Shown: one piece after another, positions 17,576-26,581 of the stretch
Layout: every line of letters begins with the position of its first letter
How positions within the stretch are numbered: the first letter of the stretch is position 1
Assembly: GCA_012270975.1 (NCBI GenBank)
Contig: JAAXHH010000141.1
Coordinates: forward strand, 186,335-250,334
Length of the DNA: 64,000 bases
Source: Candidatus Latescibacterota bacterium
GTDB lineage: Bacteria > JAAXHH01
Reading direction: 5' to 3'
Translations under genes and position numbers: made by a program
The notes under the pieces: generated by a model
The model's input: the letters and a program-made list of their open reading frames with translations, nothing else
What the model was told of the DNA's origin: nothing
The model's database searches: none

Positions 17576-18439
17576 ATCGGAAAACAAAGGATCGTTATAT
17601 GGGTCAGAGCGCTTGTTGTCCTGGCGATGATCGTGTCCTCCACGGGTGCCAAACCAGCGGTGGGCCAGACGAACAGAGTCCCAGTAAGCGATCCCGCACG
17701 TCAGATCAAGACCGCCGCTGAGGCGACAGAATCCGCCGAATCCCGGGACGGTTTCTATCTTCGGGCCGGTGTAAACTTCGATTTCTCCTCTAAAACCAGG
17801 TTCGGCGACAAGAATTGTTTGAGTACGTCTCCGGCGGCGCTCTACGGGTGTGGAAGGGGGAACAATGGCACTTCGCTGGGCACGGAGGGTGACTTTGGAA
17901 CGGCAGCCGGTGCCGAGATCGGCCTCGGCTACTTCGCAACGCCGAAGCTGCGCCTGGAAACGTCTGTAGCCTACCGACCGCATTATTCCTTCGAAGGTAA
18001 CGCCAACTTCGTCCAGACCAGCGCGGACCAACCCGTATCGGCGGACTTTTGGTCCATGTCCGGCATGGTCGCCGCGTACATGGATTTATCCGCATACGGT
18101 CCTTTTCGGCTGTACATGGGTAGCGGTGCCGGGTTGCACTATGTCGACATAAGCAACTTCCGAATGACGTTTCCACGGACGGAGACCATCGTTCCGGACG
18201 GCCAAAACACAGAATTGACCGTGATGCTGACGGCTGGCGTGGCTACGTCTCTTTGGGACGCAGTTTCACTTGACCTTGCCTGGCGATACGTGGATTGGGG
18301 GATCGTGGAAACAGAGCATGCCACCGGTCAGGTCGTCTGGAAAGACGGCAGACGTGACCCGCTGGAGATAGACCTCGCCGAAACCAGGGCGATGCTCAAG
18401 GGGCAGGGATTCAGGGCGTCGTTGCGCTATGCGTTTTGA
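17576..18439 (+). CDS. Outer-membrane beta-barrel protein with apparent AUC start
   Basis: Predicted 287-residue outer-membrane barrel with alternating strands, an AAGAEIGLGYF strand and a C-terminal aromatic (RYAF) as in OmpA/porin-like barrels. The first conventional start is ATG 17627, but the frame upstream encodes an excellent signal peptide: basic KQR, then IVIWVRALVVLAMIV, then a cleavage-like SSTGAKPAVGQ. It is open back to a stop at 17552. GGGGAG (17562-17567) sits 8 nt before an ATC codon at 17576, and there is no ATG, GTG or TTG in between. I annotate from 17576 for that reason. A sequencing error or use of ATG 17627 cannot be excluded. Confidence 0.65.
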   Translation: MGKQRIVIWVRALVVLAMIVSSTGAKPAVGQTNRVPVSDPARQIKTAAEATESAESRDGFYLRAGVNFDFSSKTRFGDKNCLSTSPAALYGCGRGNNGTSLGTEGDFGTAAGAEIGLGYFATPKLRLETSVAYRPHYSFEGNANFVQTSADQPVSADFWSMSGMVAAYMDLSAYGPFRLYMGSGAGLHYVDISNFRMTFPRTETIVPDGQNTELTVMLTAGVATSLWDAVSLDLAWRYVDWGIVETEHATGQVVWKDGRRDPLEIDLAETRAMLKGQGFRASLRYAF

Positions 18440-18501
18440 ACTCGTCGTCCACACACATGTATCTAGCGAAGACGCCTTCTAAGCCGAATCCGTGAATCTG
18501 C

Positions 18502-19356
18502 TCACACCACCCCCCACGCCACCTTCCCCTTCTCTCGTTCCCGTTCTTGCAGATATCGCTCGGTGATCTCGAAATCCCTGCCCAGCCAAAGCGCATCTCG
18601 TTGCTCAGGTGAAAGTGTTTCAATCAGGTCCTCTGTAAGCACATCCTCGAAGTGAAACCGGTGGTCGTCGCAGGCGCCGTCACGAAACAGCCAGTGACTC
18701 ATCGACCTGCCGTCCTTCGAGGCATTGAGCCCGGTCGCGTGGTAAATCCTTGAATCACGTACGATAAGCTGATCCGGTCTGACCTCGAGCGGGACCTCAC
18801 CGGGCAATTCCACGTCCTCAAGACCATCGACCCAGTATTCTTCGGGATATCCCTGGTCGCGCCGACGCCGCTCCGCTTCCTCCTTAAACGGGGCGGCGGA
18901 CCCGATGTGACTGCCGGGAATGACCCGGAGACAGCCCTGCGCGACCGTCGCCCCGGAGAAGTAGTGCATGAACTCGGTGTAGACCATTTCGCTGTCGCGG
19001 TGCCACCAGAACGAGTTGTCGGGCGCCAGTTCATTGATACCGCCGTTGCGTAGATAGACATCGTCGTCGCCGGCCAGTTGCCTGGCCATTTCGAGGATTT
19101 CCGGATGGAGAATGATCTTCAGGAAAGGCAGGGAATGGTCGAGCGCGCTCCAGTAGGAGCCGGGAATCTGCGGGGCAAGCCGAAAATGATTCCGCCGGGT
19201 GTCCGCGGTGACCGACTCAGGATCGATGGCGACCTTTTCTACGGCACTCTGGCAGTCCAGGGTAAGGGTCTGCGGAAAGGGACAATCGACAATGATATAT
19301 CCGTCCCGGCGATACGCTTCGAGTTGTGACGATGACAGTTTCACAGACGTTCCCAC
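18502..19356 (-). CDS. Phytanoyl-CoA dioxygenase (PhyH) family protein
   Basis: Fe(II)/2-oxoglutarate-dependent oxygenase, 284 residues. The metal triad is H119-x-D121 (FWWHRDSE) and H206 (RIYHATGL), and R217 probably binds 2-oxoglutarate. The 'HRDSE' form and the internal RVIPGSHIGSAAP stretch fit the PhyH superfamily. The substrate is not predictable. GTG at 19356 is the first usable start, because the preceding codon is TAA. GGAGG (19393-19397) lies 6 nt before an ATT that opens a nine-codon frame ending at that TAA, so a tiny leader coupled to the GTG is conceivable. It converges on the barrel gene. Confidence 0.85.
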   Translation of the reverse strand: MGTSVKLSSSQLEAYRRDGYIIVDCPFPQTLTLDCQSAVEKVAIDPESVTADTRRNHFRLAPQIPGSYWSALDHSLPFLKIILHPEILEMARQLAGDDDVYLRNGGINELAPDNSFWWHRDSEMVYTEFMHYFSGATVAQGCLRVIPGSHIGSAAPFKEEAERRRRDQGYPEEYWVDGLEDVELPGEVPLEVRPDQLIVRDSRIYHATGLNASKDGRSMSHWLFRDGACDDHRFHFEDVLTEDLIETLSPEQRDALWLGRDFEITERYLQEREREKGKVAWGVV

Positions 19357-19400
19357 TTAAATACGTCGATGCGTATGGGACCGAATCGCTTTCCTCCGTG

Positions 19401-19429
19401 AAAATACAGCATGGTAAGGACCAATTCAA
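19401..19429 (-). promoter_or_regulatory. Predicted promoter of the PhyH gene
   Basis: On the minus strand TTGAAT (19424-19429), a 17-bp spacer and TATTTT (19401-19406). Transcription would start near 19394, only about 38 nt before the GTG start. Confidence 0.45.
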
Positions 19430-19478
19430 TCAGATTGGCTACCCCAGGTTCCAGCAGGCCATCACCACACCAATTTCG

Positions 19479-19507
19479 TTGACGCTGGTTTCACGGATTC
19501 CTATACT
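19479..19507 (+). promoter_or_regulatory. Predicted sigma-70 promoter of the PEP-hydrolase/cupin/arginase operon
   Basis: TTGACG (19479-19484), a 17-bp spacer and TATACT (19502-19507), a near-consensus match. The leader to 19667 would be about 150 nt. The 310-bp divergent spacer 19357-19666 holds this, the PhyH promoter and a 14-bp tandem repeat, and no gene that I can recognise. Confidence 0.6.
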
Positions 19508-19574
19508 CGAATCATACTGCGGGGCCGTTAGTCAGCGAGGTTACAATCGTAATAAGCCTCGCTTTGAGCATATC

Positions 19575-19602
19575 TCATCAAGCGTCACCCATCAAGCGTC
19601 AC
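19575..19602. repeat. 14-bp tandem repeat, two copies
   Basis: The unit [T/C]CATCAAGCGTCAC occurs at 19575-19588 and 19589-19602, followed by a partial TCGTCAC. It lies in the untranslated leader ahead of the PEP-hydrolase-family gene. Confidence 0.75.
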
Positions 19603-19666
19603 TCGTCACGCATAAATCACCACGAATCATTCATCGTGTATCACCCAGTACATCTCGGAGCAGACC

Positions 19667-20494
19667 ATGGCCATCCCCTATGACGAATGCCTGCGGCGGT
19701 TGCGGGCACAGGTATTAGAAGGCAAGCCGGTCATCGGCACGGGCGCGGGCACGGGGCTTTCCGCCAAGTGCGCGGAGGCCGGAGGCGCCGACATCATCAT
19801 CATCTACAACTCGGGGCGGTATCGCATGGCGGGGCGCGGTTCTCTCTCCGGCATGATGCCTTACGGCGATGCCAACCAGGTGGTGGTGGAAATGGGACAG
19901 GAGGTGCTGACCATCGTGGAGGACACGCCCGTGCTGGCGGGGGTCTGCGGCACGGATCCCTTCCGTATCATGAGCGTCTTCGTCCGACAACTCAAGGACC
20001 AGGGCTTCTCGGGCGTTCAGAATTTCCCCACGGTCGGCCTCATCGACGGTCTGTTCCGCCAGAACCTGGAAGAGACGAACATGGGATACGACCTGGAGGT
20101 CGAGATGATCGCGGAGGCGCACCAGGCCGGGCTTCTCACCTGCCCCTACGTCTTCGACGAGGAGGAGGCGGTGAAGATGGCCGAAGCCGGCGCGGATGTG
20201 CTCGTACCCCACATGGGCCTGACCACCAGCGGAACGATCGGCGCGCAGACGGCCATGACGCTCGAGGAGGCCGCGACGAAGGTCCAGGCCATCCGGGACG
20301 CGGCCGTCGGAGTGAGGGAAGATATCCTCGTATTGTGCCACGGAGGACCGATCGCCGAACCCGATGACGCCGAATACGTGCTGAGTAACACGACCGGAGT
20401 CGTCGGCTTCTTCGGGGCGTCGAGCATCGAGCGCCTTCCCGTGGAACGGGCGCTGACGGAACAGGTCCGCCACTTCAAGGGACTGACGATTTAA
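19667..20494 (+). CDS. Phosphoenolpyruvate hydrolase-family TIM-barrel protein
   Basis: A 275-residue protein of the PEP_hydrolase family (TIM-barrel, enolase/isocitrate-lyase-like). Recognisable stretches are [20 protein letters not shown] (18-37), [24 protein letters not shown] near 93, [16 protein letters not shown] near 112 and a terminal [12 protein letters not shown]. The family is often annotated as a signal-transduction or hydrolase protein, and the true reaction is not settled. It heads a three-gene run with a cupin and arginase. The long leader and near-consensus promoter suggest independent regulation. Confidence 0.85.
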   Translation: MAIPYDECLRRLRAQVLEGKPVIGTGAGTGLSAKCAEAGGADIIIIYNSGRYRMAGRGSLSGMMPYGDANQVVVEMGQEVLTIVEDTPVLAGVCGTDPFRIMSVFVRQLKDQGFSGVQNFPTVGLIDGLFRQNLEETNMGYDLEVEMIAEAHQAGLLTCPYVFDEEEAVKMAEAGADVLVPHMGLTTSGTIGAQTAMTLEEAATKVQAIRDAAVGVREDILVLCHGGPIAEPDDAEYVLSNTTGVVGFFGASSIERLPVERALTEQVRHFKGLTI

Positions 20495-20557
20495 GTCTGT
20501 ACGGGTTTGGACGCGCTGATTACGGCACCGCGCCGAGCGCTAACTCAGGAGGCAGCC

Positions 20558-20986
20558 ATGCCAGAACCGGGCCTTCGATTCGTAGAGCCGGACGACGTGG
20601 AAACCATGATGTTCGACTGGGGTAATATCAAGTGGTTCAGCGAACCCCGGGTGACCGAGACCGAACGCTTCAGCATGGGACTGGTCGTGCTCGAACCCGG
20701 CAAGGGCCACGAACGGCACAACCACCCCGGCGTGGAGGAGATCCTCTACTACATTTCCGGCGAGGGCGTGCAGATGGTGGAGGAAGACGGACAGGAGATA
20801 CGCCGGAAAGTCGGTCCCGGCATGATGTGCCACATTCCCGCCGACATGTACCACGAAACGATCAACACGGGATGGGAACCCATGCGCATCATCGCTATCT
20901 ACTGTCCGCCCGGCCCCGAAGCTTTTCTCCGCACCCTGCCCGGCTGCCGCATCGCACCGCCGGGCGAGCTGCCCGTGCGGGACTAG
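20558..20986 (+). CDS. Single-domain cupin protein
   Basis: A 142-residue protein with one cupin barrel. Candidate metal ligands of motif 1 are H54, H56 and E60 in HERHNHPGVEEILYYISGEG, and H99 in motif 2 (ADMYHETINTG). Small cupins of this type are binding proteins, isomerases or dioxygenases, and the function here is unknown. The start at 20558 is fixed by a strong AGGAGG 5 nt upstream. An in-frame upstream ATG was rejected. It sits 63 bp after the PEP-hydrolase-family gene and 65 bp before arginase. Confidence 0.85.
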   Translation: MPEPGLRFVEPDDVETMMFDWGNIKWFSEPRVTETERFSMGLVVLEPGKGHERHNHPGVEEILYYISGEGVQMVEEDGQEIRRKVGPGMMCHIPADMYHETINTGWEPMRIIAIYCPPGPEAFLRTLPGCRIAPPGELPVRD

Positions 20987-21051
20987 AATCCGGCTGTAGT
21001 CCGATCATCACCCGTTCGATTTCGAACAAGCGGGCGAGGCGATACGAACAA

Positions 21052-21960
21052 ATGGATCCCATCCACATCATCGGAGTGCCCCTCGACCTCGGCGCGGGAC
21101 GCCGCGGCGTCGACATGGGGCCGTCCGCCATGCGTATCGCCGGTGTGGGCGAACGGGTCTCCGCCCTGGGGAGAGCGGTGACGGACCGGGGCGATCTGTC
21201 CGCGCCTATCCGGGAACTGTGCAGGCCGGGCGATCCCTCCAGGAAGTATATCGAAGACATCGCGGAGGTTTGCCGCGACCTTTACGATACGGCGCTTGCG
21301 GTGCATCGCGACGGTGCGGTGCCCATCGTCCTGGGCGGAGATCACAGTCTTGCCGCCGGTTCGGTGGTGGCCACGGCCACGCGGGCGAGGGACGACGGCG
21401 AACGCATCGGCCTGCTGTGGGTGGACGCCCACGGGGACATGAACACGCCCGCCATCAGCGCGAGCGGCAACGTCCACGGGATGGCGCTTTCCGCACTGCT
21501 GGGAGGCGAGCCCGCCGAACTGTCTGGTTTTGGCCCCGCCGGACCGGCCGTCGAAGCGGAGAACACCGTACTCGTCGGCGTACGCAATCTCGACCCCGCC
21601 GAGCGCAACCTGGTACTCGAGTCCGGTGTCCATGTCTACACGATGAAGGACGTGGATCAACTTGGGATGGCCCGGGTGGCCCAAAAAGCGCTGGAGCTCG
21701 CAGGGGACGGCACGGCAGGCGTGCACGTGTCCTTTGACCTCGACGTGTGCGATCCGGGTATCGCACCGGGCGTGGGAACACCGGTCAAGGGCGGACTGAG
21801 CTACCGGGAAGCCCACCTGCTCATGGAGACGGTGGCCGACAGCAGGATGCTGCGCGCTCTGGACCTGGTCGAACTGAACCCTATCCTCGACATGGGGAAC
21901 GCCACGGCCGAACTGGGTGTGGAACTCCTGCTGTCCGCGCTCGGCCGCGGGATCCTGTAG
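21052..21960 (+). CDS. rocF: Arginase
   Basis: Manganese hydrolase that splits arginine to ornithine and urea, 302 residues. Metal ligands are visible at H98 (GGDHSLAAG), D125, H127 and D129 (WVDAHGDMNTP), and D229 and D231 (SFDLDVCDPG). The glutamate in DLVELNPILD near the C-terminus is also conserved. NTPAISASGNVHGMALSALLG is the arginase-specific loop and separates it from agmatinase. The ATG at 21052 gives the family N-terminus IHIIGVPLDLGAGRRGVDMG. No urease or ornithine genes are nearby. It converges on ilvD. Confidence 0.93.
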   Translation: MDPIHIIGVPLDLGAGRRGVDMGPSAMRIAGVGERVSALGRAVTDRGDLSAPIRELCRPGDPSRKYIEDIAEVCRDLYDTALAVHRDGAVPIVLGGDHSLAAGSVVATATRARDDGERIGLLWVDAHGDMNTPAISASGNVHGMALSALLGGEPAELSGFGPAGPAVEAENTVLVGVRNLDPAERNLVLESGVHVYTMKDVDQLGMARVAQKALELAGDGTAGVHVSFDLDVCDPGIAPGVGTPVKGGLSYREAHLLMETVADSRMLRALDLVELNPILDMGNATAELGVELLLSALGRGIL

Positions 21961-22046
21961 TCCGCCTGATCCGGTCCTTGCCGGCGACGCCTTCACTCAA
22001 CCGCTTCAAATGTGATACTAGCTGGATTGTGAGGTACTGCCGCCGG

Positions 22047-23723
22047 TCAGGCCCGGGTGACCGCTCCCCGGGCAGCCGAAGAGACGAGCCGGGCGTACTT
22101 GGTCATGACGCCGTCGCCGAAACGGGATGACCGCTCGGTCCAGTCGGATAGCCGCTCGGAAATAACCTCGTCGGACAACTCCACGTCCAACCGCCTTGAC
22201 GCCACGTCGAAGACCACGGTGTCTCCGTCGCGTAGCGCGGCGATGGGACCGCGCACCGCGGCTTCGGGGGCTACGTGTCCGACCATGAAACCGTGGGTCG
22301 CGCCGGAAAAACGGCCGTCGGTCATCAGTGCCACCGATTCTCCCAGGCCCCGGCCGACGAGCGCGCCGGTGACGGCCAGCATTTCGCGCATGCCCGGTCC
22401 ACCCTTCGGACCCTCGTAGCGGATGACCACCACGTCATTGGGCTTGATCCCGCCGTTCATCACCTCAGCCATGGCATCTTCCTCGCAGTCGAAGACCCGG
22501 GCGGGGCCGCGGTGATGGGTCTTTTCGTGGCCCGCGACCTTCAGGACACAGCCTTCGGGGGCGAGATTGCCTTTCAGGATCACGTAGCCGCCGGTGGGCT
22601 TGAGCGGATCCCCGAGATCCCGGACGACCACCTGTCCCGGCGTCTCGGACGCCTCCGCGGCTTCCTCGGCGATGGTCCGGCCCGATACGGTGATCGCGTC
22701 CTCGTGGAGCATGCCGCCCTCCTGCATGCGCTTGGCCACGAGCCGGTTACCGCCCGCCGCGAACAGGTCGTTGGCGACGAAGCGCCCGCCCGGTTTCAGG
22801 TCGGCGAGCAGCGGCGTCTTCTCGCTGATCCGGTCAAAATCCTCGATCTGCAGGTCTACGCCCGATTCCTGGGCGACGGCCAGCAGGTGCAGCACGCTGT
22901 TGGTGGAACCCCCGGTGGTGAGCACGGCGGCGATGGCGTTTTCAAAGGCCTTCCGGGTCATGATGTCCCGCGGGCAGAGGTTCCTGCGCACCAGTTCCAT
23001 GACCTGGCGTCCGCATTCGCGGCCCACCTCCGGTTTGTCCGGGTGGGTGGCGGGAACGCTCGCGCTGCCGATGGGCGAGATTCCCAGCATTTCGAAAGCG
23101 ATGGCCATGGTGTTGGCCGTGAACTGGCCGCCACAGGCGCCGGCGCCCGGACAGGCGTGATCTTCCATGTCCTTGAGCTCCAGATCGGTCATCCTGCCCG
23201 AGGCGTGGGCGCCCACCGCTTCGAACACGTCCTGGATGGTGACGTCGTGCTGCTGGAAGCTGCCCGGCATGATCGAGCCGCCGTAGAGCATCAGGGACGG
23301 GACGTTAACCCGGCCGAGGGCCATGACCGTGCCCGGGATCGTCTTGTCGCAGCCGGACAGGGCGATCAGGCCGTCGAACATGTTCCCGATCGTGACCAAC
23401 TCGATGGAATCGGCGATCACTTCGCGGCTGACCAGCGAGGCCTTCATGCCCTGGCTGCCCATGGTGATTCCATCGGAGATAGATACGGTGTTGAACTCCA
23501 TGGGCGTGCCGCCCGCCTCCCGGACGCCCTCCTTAACGTATTCGGCCAGGTCGCGCAGGTGGTAGGTGCAGGGACCGATCTCGATCCAGGTGTTGGCGAT
23601 CCCGATGATCGGACGGGCAAGGTCCGCGTCGGTGAATCCCGAAGCCTTGAGCATGGCCCGCGCCGGAGCCCGCGAGGGGCCGTCCGTGATGGTCCTGCTG
23701 TGTCTTTTTCCAGCGTCTGACAT
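22047..23723 (-). CDS. ilvD: Dihydroxy-acid dehydratase
   Basis: Iron-sulfur dehydratase of branched-chain amino-acid (and pantothenate precursor) synthesis, converting 2,3-dihydroxy-3-methylbutanoate or pentanoate to the 2-oxo acid. It has 558 residues. Cluster cysteines are C52 (IGPCTYHL), C125 ([10 protein letters not shown]) and C197 ([15 protein letters not shown]). The C52/C125/C197 arrangement matches the [2Fe-2S] type, but the cluster type should be taken as inferred. The start at 23723 is chosen for GGAG at 9 nt and the family N-terminus. A frame to 23840 is an extension. No other ilv genes are present. Confidence 0.95.
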   Translation of the reverse strand: MSDAGKRHSRTITDGPSRAPARAMLKASGFTDADLARPIIGIANTWIEIGPCTYHLRDLAEYVKEGVREAGGTPMEFNTVSISDGITMGSQGMKASLVSREVIADSIELVTIGNMFDGLIALSGCDKTIPGTVMALGRVNVPSLMLYGGSIMPGSFQQHDVTIQDVFEAVGAHASGRMTDLELKDMEDHACPGAGACGGQFTANTMAIAFEMLGISPIGSASVPATHPDKPEVGRECGRQVMELVRRNLCPRDIMTRKAFENAIAAVLTTGGSTNSVLHLLAVAQESGVDLQIEDFDRISEKTPLLADLKPGGRFVANDLFAAGGNRLVAKRMQEGGMLHEDAITVSGRTIAEEAAEASETPGQVVVRDLGDPLKPTGGYVILKGNLAPEGCVLKVAGHEKTHHRGPARVFDCEEDAMAEVMNGGIKPNDVVVIRYEGPKGGPGMREMLAVTGALVGRGLGESVALMTDGRFSGATHGFMVGHVAPEAAVRGPIAALRDGDTVVFDVASRRLDVELSDEVISERLSDWTERSSRFGDGVMTKYARLVSSAARGAVTRA

Positions 23724-23854
23724 ATTTCGTTCTCCGTTCTGCGAGGATGGTGCCTCACAACCGCACTTTTTCAACTGTTGTAATGTAACGATTCCTATTT
23801 CATCGGTCCGTCTCGGCCCTTGGCAACACGGACGCAGCAAAGCCCGATCGGTTG

Positions 23855-24328
23855 CTACTTGAGCGTGAGTATGAAGGCAGTCAACCGATCCACCTGTTCC
23901 TCGGTCAAATGATCGTAGTCGGGCATCAGCCCCGTGAAGTGATCGAACCGGGGATTCCTGAGATGCTCGACGAACCAGGCTTTGATCCGCTCTTCACCCT
24001 GCGCGCCTAGTACATTCTCGTAACGGGGGGCGAAAAAAGCATATACGTCCGGCCGTGCCACGCGAAGCGAGTCCAGATGGTCCCTGTACACGTCTTCGGT
24101 CAGGCGGGCGGCAAGCCGGGGAATCAGCCCAGCCAGGTCGGGTCCCCGGGAGATCCCTCCGCCGATGGCATGGCACGTTGCGCAACCCTGCAGCCGGAAG
24201 AGTCTTCTGCCGTGCTCGACCGGCGTTCTGGGTTCGCCCGATCCGTCCGTACCGTACATGAAGACCACGGCGACCGCCATCAGGACCGCGCCGACGCCAA
24301 AGAGAGTCACCAGCACGCTGAAACGCAT
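23855..24328 (-). CDS. Class I c-type cytochrome, membrane-anchored or secreted
   Basis: A 157-residue protein with an N-terminal hydrophobic helix ([20 protein letters not shown]), one heme-attachment motif CATCH (49-53) and a probable axial methionine M135 in [10 protein letters not shown]. The C-terminal [15 protein letters not shown] helix is typical of mono-heme cytochromes. It should act in the periplasm in electron transfer. The partner is unknown, and no oxidase or dehydrogenase gene lies beside it. It is 22 bp downstream of the reductase gene on the same strand, so cotranscription is likely. Confidence 0.88.
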   Translation of the reverse strand: MRFSVLVTLFGVGAVLMAVAVVFMYGTDGSGEPRTPVEHGRRLFRLQGCATCHAIGGGISRGPDLAGLIPRLAARLTEDVYRDHLDSLRVARPDVYAFFAPRYENVLGAQGEERIKAWFVEHLRNPRFDHFTGLMPDYDHLTEEQVDRLTAFILTLK

Positions 24329-24350
24329 CGATCTCCTTCAGGGGACGTCA

Positions 24351-25241
24351 CTAGCCGCGTACTTCCACCCCGGACATGCGTTCCAGCGATTTTACCAAGG
24401 CTTGCGTGCCCTCGTCCCCCTCGCCCGCGGCCTCGACGGCATTGAACAACTGGTGCGCCAGGCTCGCGCCGGGCAATCCCAATCCGAGTTCCGAGGCGGC
24501 GCCGAGTACGAGTCGCAGGTCCTTCTGCTGCAGTTTCACCATGAATCCCGGATCGAAATCCCGCTTGATGATGCGCGGCGCCAGGTTGGAAAGCTGCCAG
24601 GACCCCGCGGCGCCTCCGCTGATCGCCGCGAGCATCTTCTCCATGTCCAGCCCTGCCTTGGCGGCCAGGATGAGCGCTTCCGCCATGGCGAGGTTCGCTA
24701 CGCTGACCGCTACCTGGTTGCAGAGCTTGGTCATCTGTCCGGCGCCGTGATCCCCGATCAGGTTGATACTCTTGCCCATGGCCTCGAAAACTGGCAGGCA
24801 CCGGTCAAAAACGTCCTGCTTGCCGCCAACCATGATGGACAGGGTTCCGGCAATCGCCCCCGTGTCGCCTCCGCTGACCGGCGCGTCCAGCATGTCGGCG
24901 CCCTTCTCCTCGAGGGCCGCGGCCATGTTCCGCGTCACTGACGGCGATATGGTGCTCATGTCGATGACGACCGAACCCGGACTTATGCCTTCGATGATCC
25001 CGCCGTCACCCAGAATGACCTTCTCGACGTCAGGTGTGTCGGTAACGATGGTGATGATCACGTCCGATTTGCCGGCCGTATCCTTCGGGCTGTCGCTCCA
25101 GACCGCGCCTTCGGACAAAAGCTTTTCGGCTCGTGATTTCGTCCGGGTGTTCACGGTACAGGCATATCCCGCCTTCATGAGGTTGCGACACATCGGCTCG
25201 CCCATGATGCCGAGGCCGATGAAACCGATTCGTTCCGCCAT
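24351..25241 (-). CDS. 2-hydroxy-3-oxopropionate (tartronate semialdehyde) reductase-type beta-hydroxyacid dehydrogenase
   Basis: NAD(P)H-dependent oxidoreductase of 296 residues. It shows the dinucleotide motif GLGIMGEPM (9-17), the substrate motif DAPVSGGDTGA (119-129) and the catalytic lysine K172 in GAGQMTKLCNQ. This is the GarR/GlxR group, which reduces tartronate semialdehyde to glycerate. The closely related 3-hydroxyisobutyrate dehydrogenase (which would pair with mmsA far upstream) cannot be excluded from sequence alone. It starts with ATG at 25241 and is followed by the cytochrome gene. Confidence 0.85.
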   Translation of the reverse strand: MAERIGFIGLGIMGEPMCRNLMKAGYACTVNTRTKSRAEKLLSEGAVWSDSPKDTAGKSDVIITIVTDTPDVEKVILGDGGIIEGISPGSVVIDMSTISPSVTRNMAAALEEKGADMLDAPVSGGDTGAIAGTLSIMVGGKQDVFDRCLPVFEAMGKSINLIGDHGAGQMTKLCNQVAVSVANLAMAEALILAAKAGLDMEKMLAAISGGAAGSWQLSNLAPRIIKRDFDPGFMVKLQQKDLRLVLGAASELGLGLPGASLAHQLFNAVEAAGEGDEGTQALVKSLERMSGVEVRG

Positions 25242-25387
25242 GATGAGGATTCCTTATGGGTTAGTGGACCGTTTAGAATTTGACACAATCGAACATGAAA
25301 ATCCCCTGACCGCGCGACCGTCCGTTGAAAATCCCTTAACGGAACCGGGCTTTTGTGCGATCGGGAGGCAGCGCACGAATCCCGCCG

Positions 25388-26569
25388 TCAGCCGGCGGCC
25401 GGCGCGAACCCGCAGAAGGCTTCGTAGTCGATTAGCTCGGTCACCGTGGGGTTTTCGCCGCACAGCGGACAGGATGGATCCTTCTGGACGTTGAAAGTCT
25501 GGAATGTCATGTCCAGCGCATCGTACATGAGGATCCGGCCGATGAGCGAATCGCCCTCGTCGAGAATGAGCTTGAGGGCCTCGGTGGCCTGAATGAGTCC
25601 CACCGTCCCGGGAAGGACGCCGAGCACGCCCGCTTCGTCGCAACTGGGTACGGCGCCGGGCGGCGGCGGTTCGGGATAGAGACAGCGGTAACACGGTCCT
25701 TTGTCCGGATGAAACACCGTGGCGTAACCGTCGAACTGGTAAATGCTTCCGTGGACGTTCGGCTTGCCGGCCAGCACGCAGGCGTCGTTCACCAGGTACC
25801 GCGTCGGGAAATTGTCGCAGCCGTCGACGATGATGTCGTAGTCCTTGATGATGTCCATGATGTTCTCGGCCATGAGGCGGGTTTCATGGAGGATCACGTT
25901 GCAGTCGGGGTTCAGGTCGTTGATCGTCTCCTGGGCAGACACCACCTTGGGACGGCCGATGTCGGACGTGCCGTGGATGATCTGCCGCTGCAGGTTGGTC
26001 ACGTCCACCACGTCGAAGTCGATGAGCCCGATGGTGCCCACACCGGCGGCCGCAAGGTAGTAGGCCGACGGAGATCCGAGTCCCCCCGTACCCACCAGCA
26101 GCACCTTCGATTCGAGGATGCTGACCTGGCCCTTCTCCCCGATCTCGGGCACGATCAGATGCCGGGAATACCGGAGGCGTTCGTCCTTATTCAAGGCGCG
26201 CTCCTGGACCGTGGGAAAGCCGGCTGCGCTCCATCCCGTATATCCTTCCCGCATGGAGATGACGTTGGTGTATCCCATGGCTTCCAGCGACTGCGCCGCC
26301 AGCGCCGAGCGGTTGCCGCCCGCACAGTAAAGCACGATTTCCCTGTCCCGGTCGCTCTCGGTGTTTTCGATCCTGAGTTCGAGAAAGCCCCTCGGAATGT
26401 GGGTCGCCCCGACGATAACGCCCTGGTCGACCTCGTCCTGCTCGCGCACGTCGATGAGGACCAGGTCGTCCTTCCGGTCCAGCTTTTCCTTGAGTTCTTC
26501 CATGGACATCTCTTTCACTTCGCCCTTGACCTGGGCCAGAAGTTCCTGAGATGACAACCGCTGACTCAT
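25388..26569 (-). CDS. Rhodanese-MoeB/ThiF fusion: sulfur-carrier protein adenylyltransferase with N-terminal rhodanese domain
   Basis: A 393-residue two-domain enzyme. Residues about 20-120 form a rhodanese domain with the persulfide cysteine C82 in YCAGGNRSAL. Residues 127-390 form a MoeB/ThiF E1-like domain with the nucleotide loop LLVGTGGLGSP (158-168), the GCDNFPTRY motif (250-258) and a zinc site from C293, C296, C367 and C370. It should adenylate the C-terminal glycine of a sulfur carrier (MoaD or ThiS) and supply sulfur. The more familiar fusions (MOCS3, Uba4, MoeZ) have rhodanese at the C-terminus, so the order is inverted here. It lies 12 bp downstream of moaA on the same strand, which points to molybdopterin synthesis. 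Confidence 0.9.
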   Translation of the reverse strand: MSQRLSSQELLAQVKGEVKEMSMEELKEKLDRKDDLVLIDVREQDEVDQGVIVGATHIPRGFLELRIENTESDRDREIVLYCAGGNRSALAAQSLEAMGYTNVISMREGYTGWSAAGFPTVQERALNKDERLRYSRHLIVPEIGEKGQVSILESKVLLVGTGGLGSPSAYYLAAAGVGTIGLIDFDVVDVTNLQRQIIHGTSDIGRPKVVSAQETINDLNPDCNVILHETRLMAENIMDIIKDYDIIVDGCDNFPTRYLVNDACVLAGKPNVHGSIYQFDGYATVFHPDKGPCYRCLYPEPPPPGAVPSCDEAGVLGVLPGTVGLIQATEALKLILDEGDSLIGRILMYDALDMTFQTFNVQKDPSCPLCGENPTVTELIDYEAFCGFAPAAG

Positions 26570-26581
26570 GATGATCTCCTG

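Noticed and set aside
22275-23720. A 481-codon plus-strand open frame
   Set aside because: Antisense to ilvD, whose cluster cysteines are intact.
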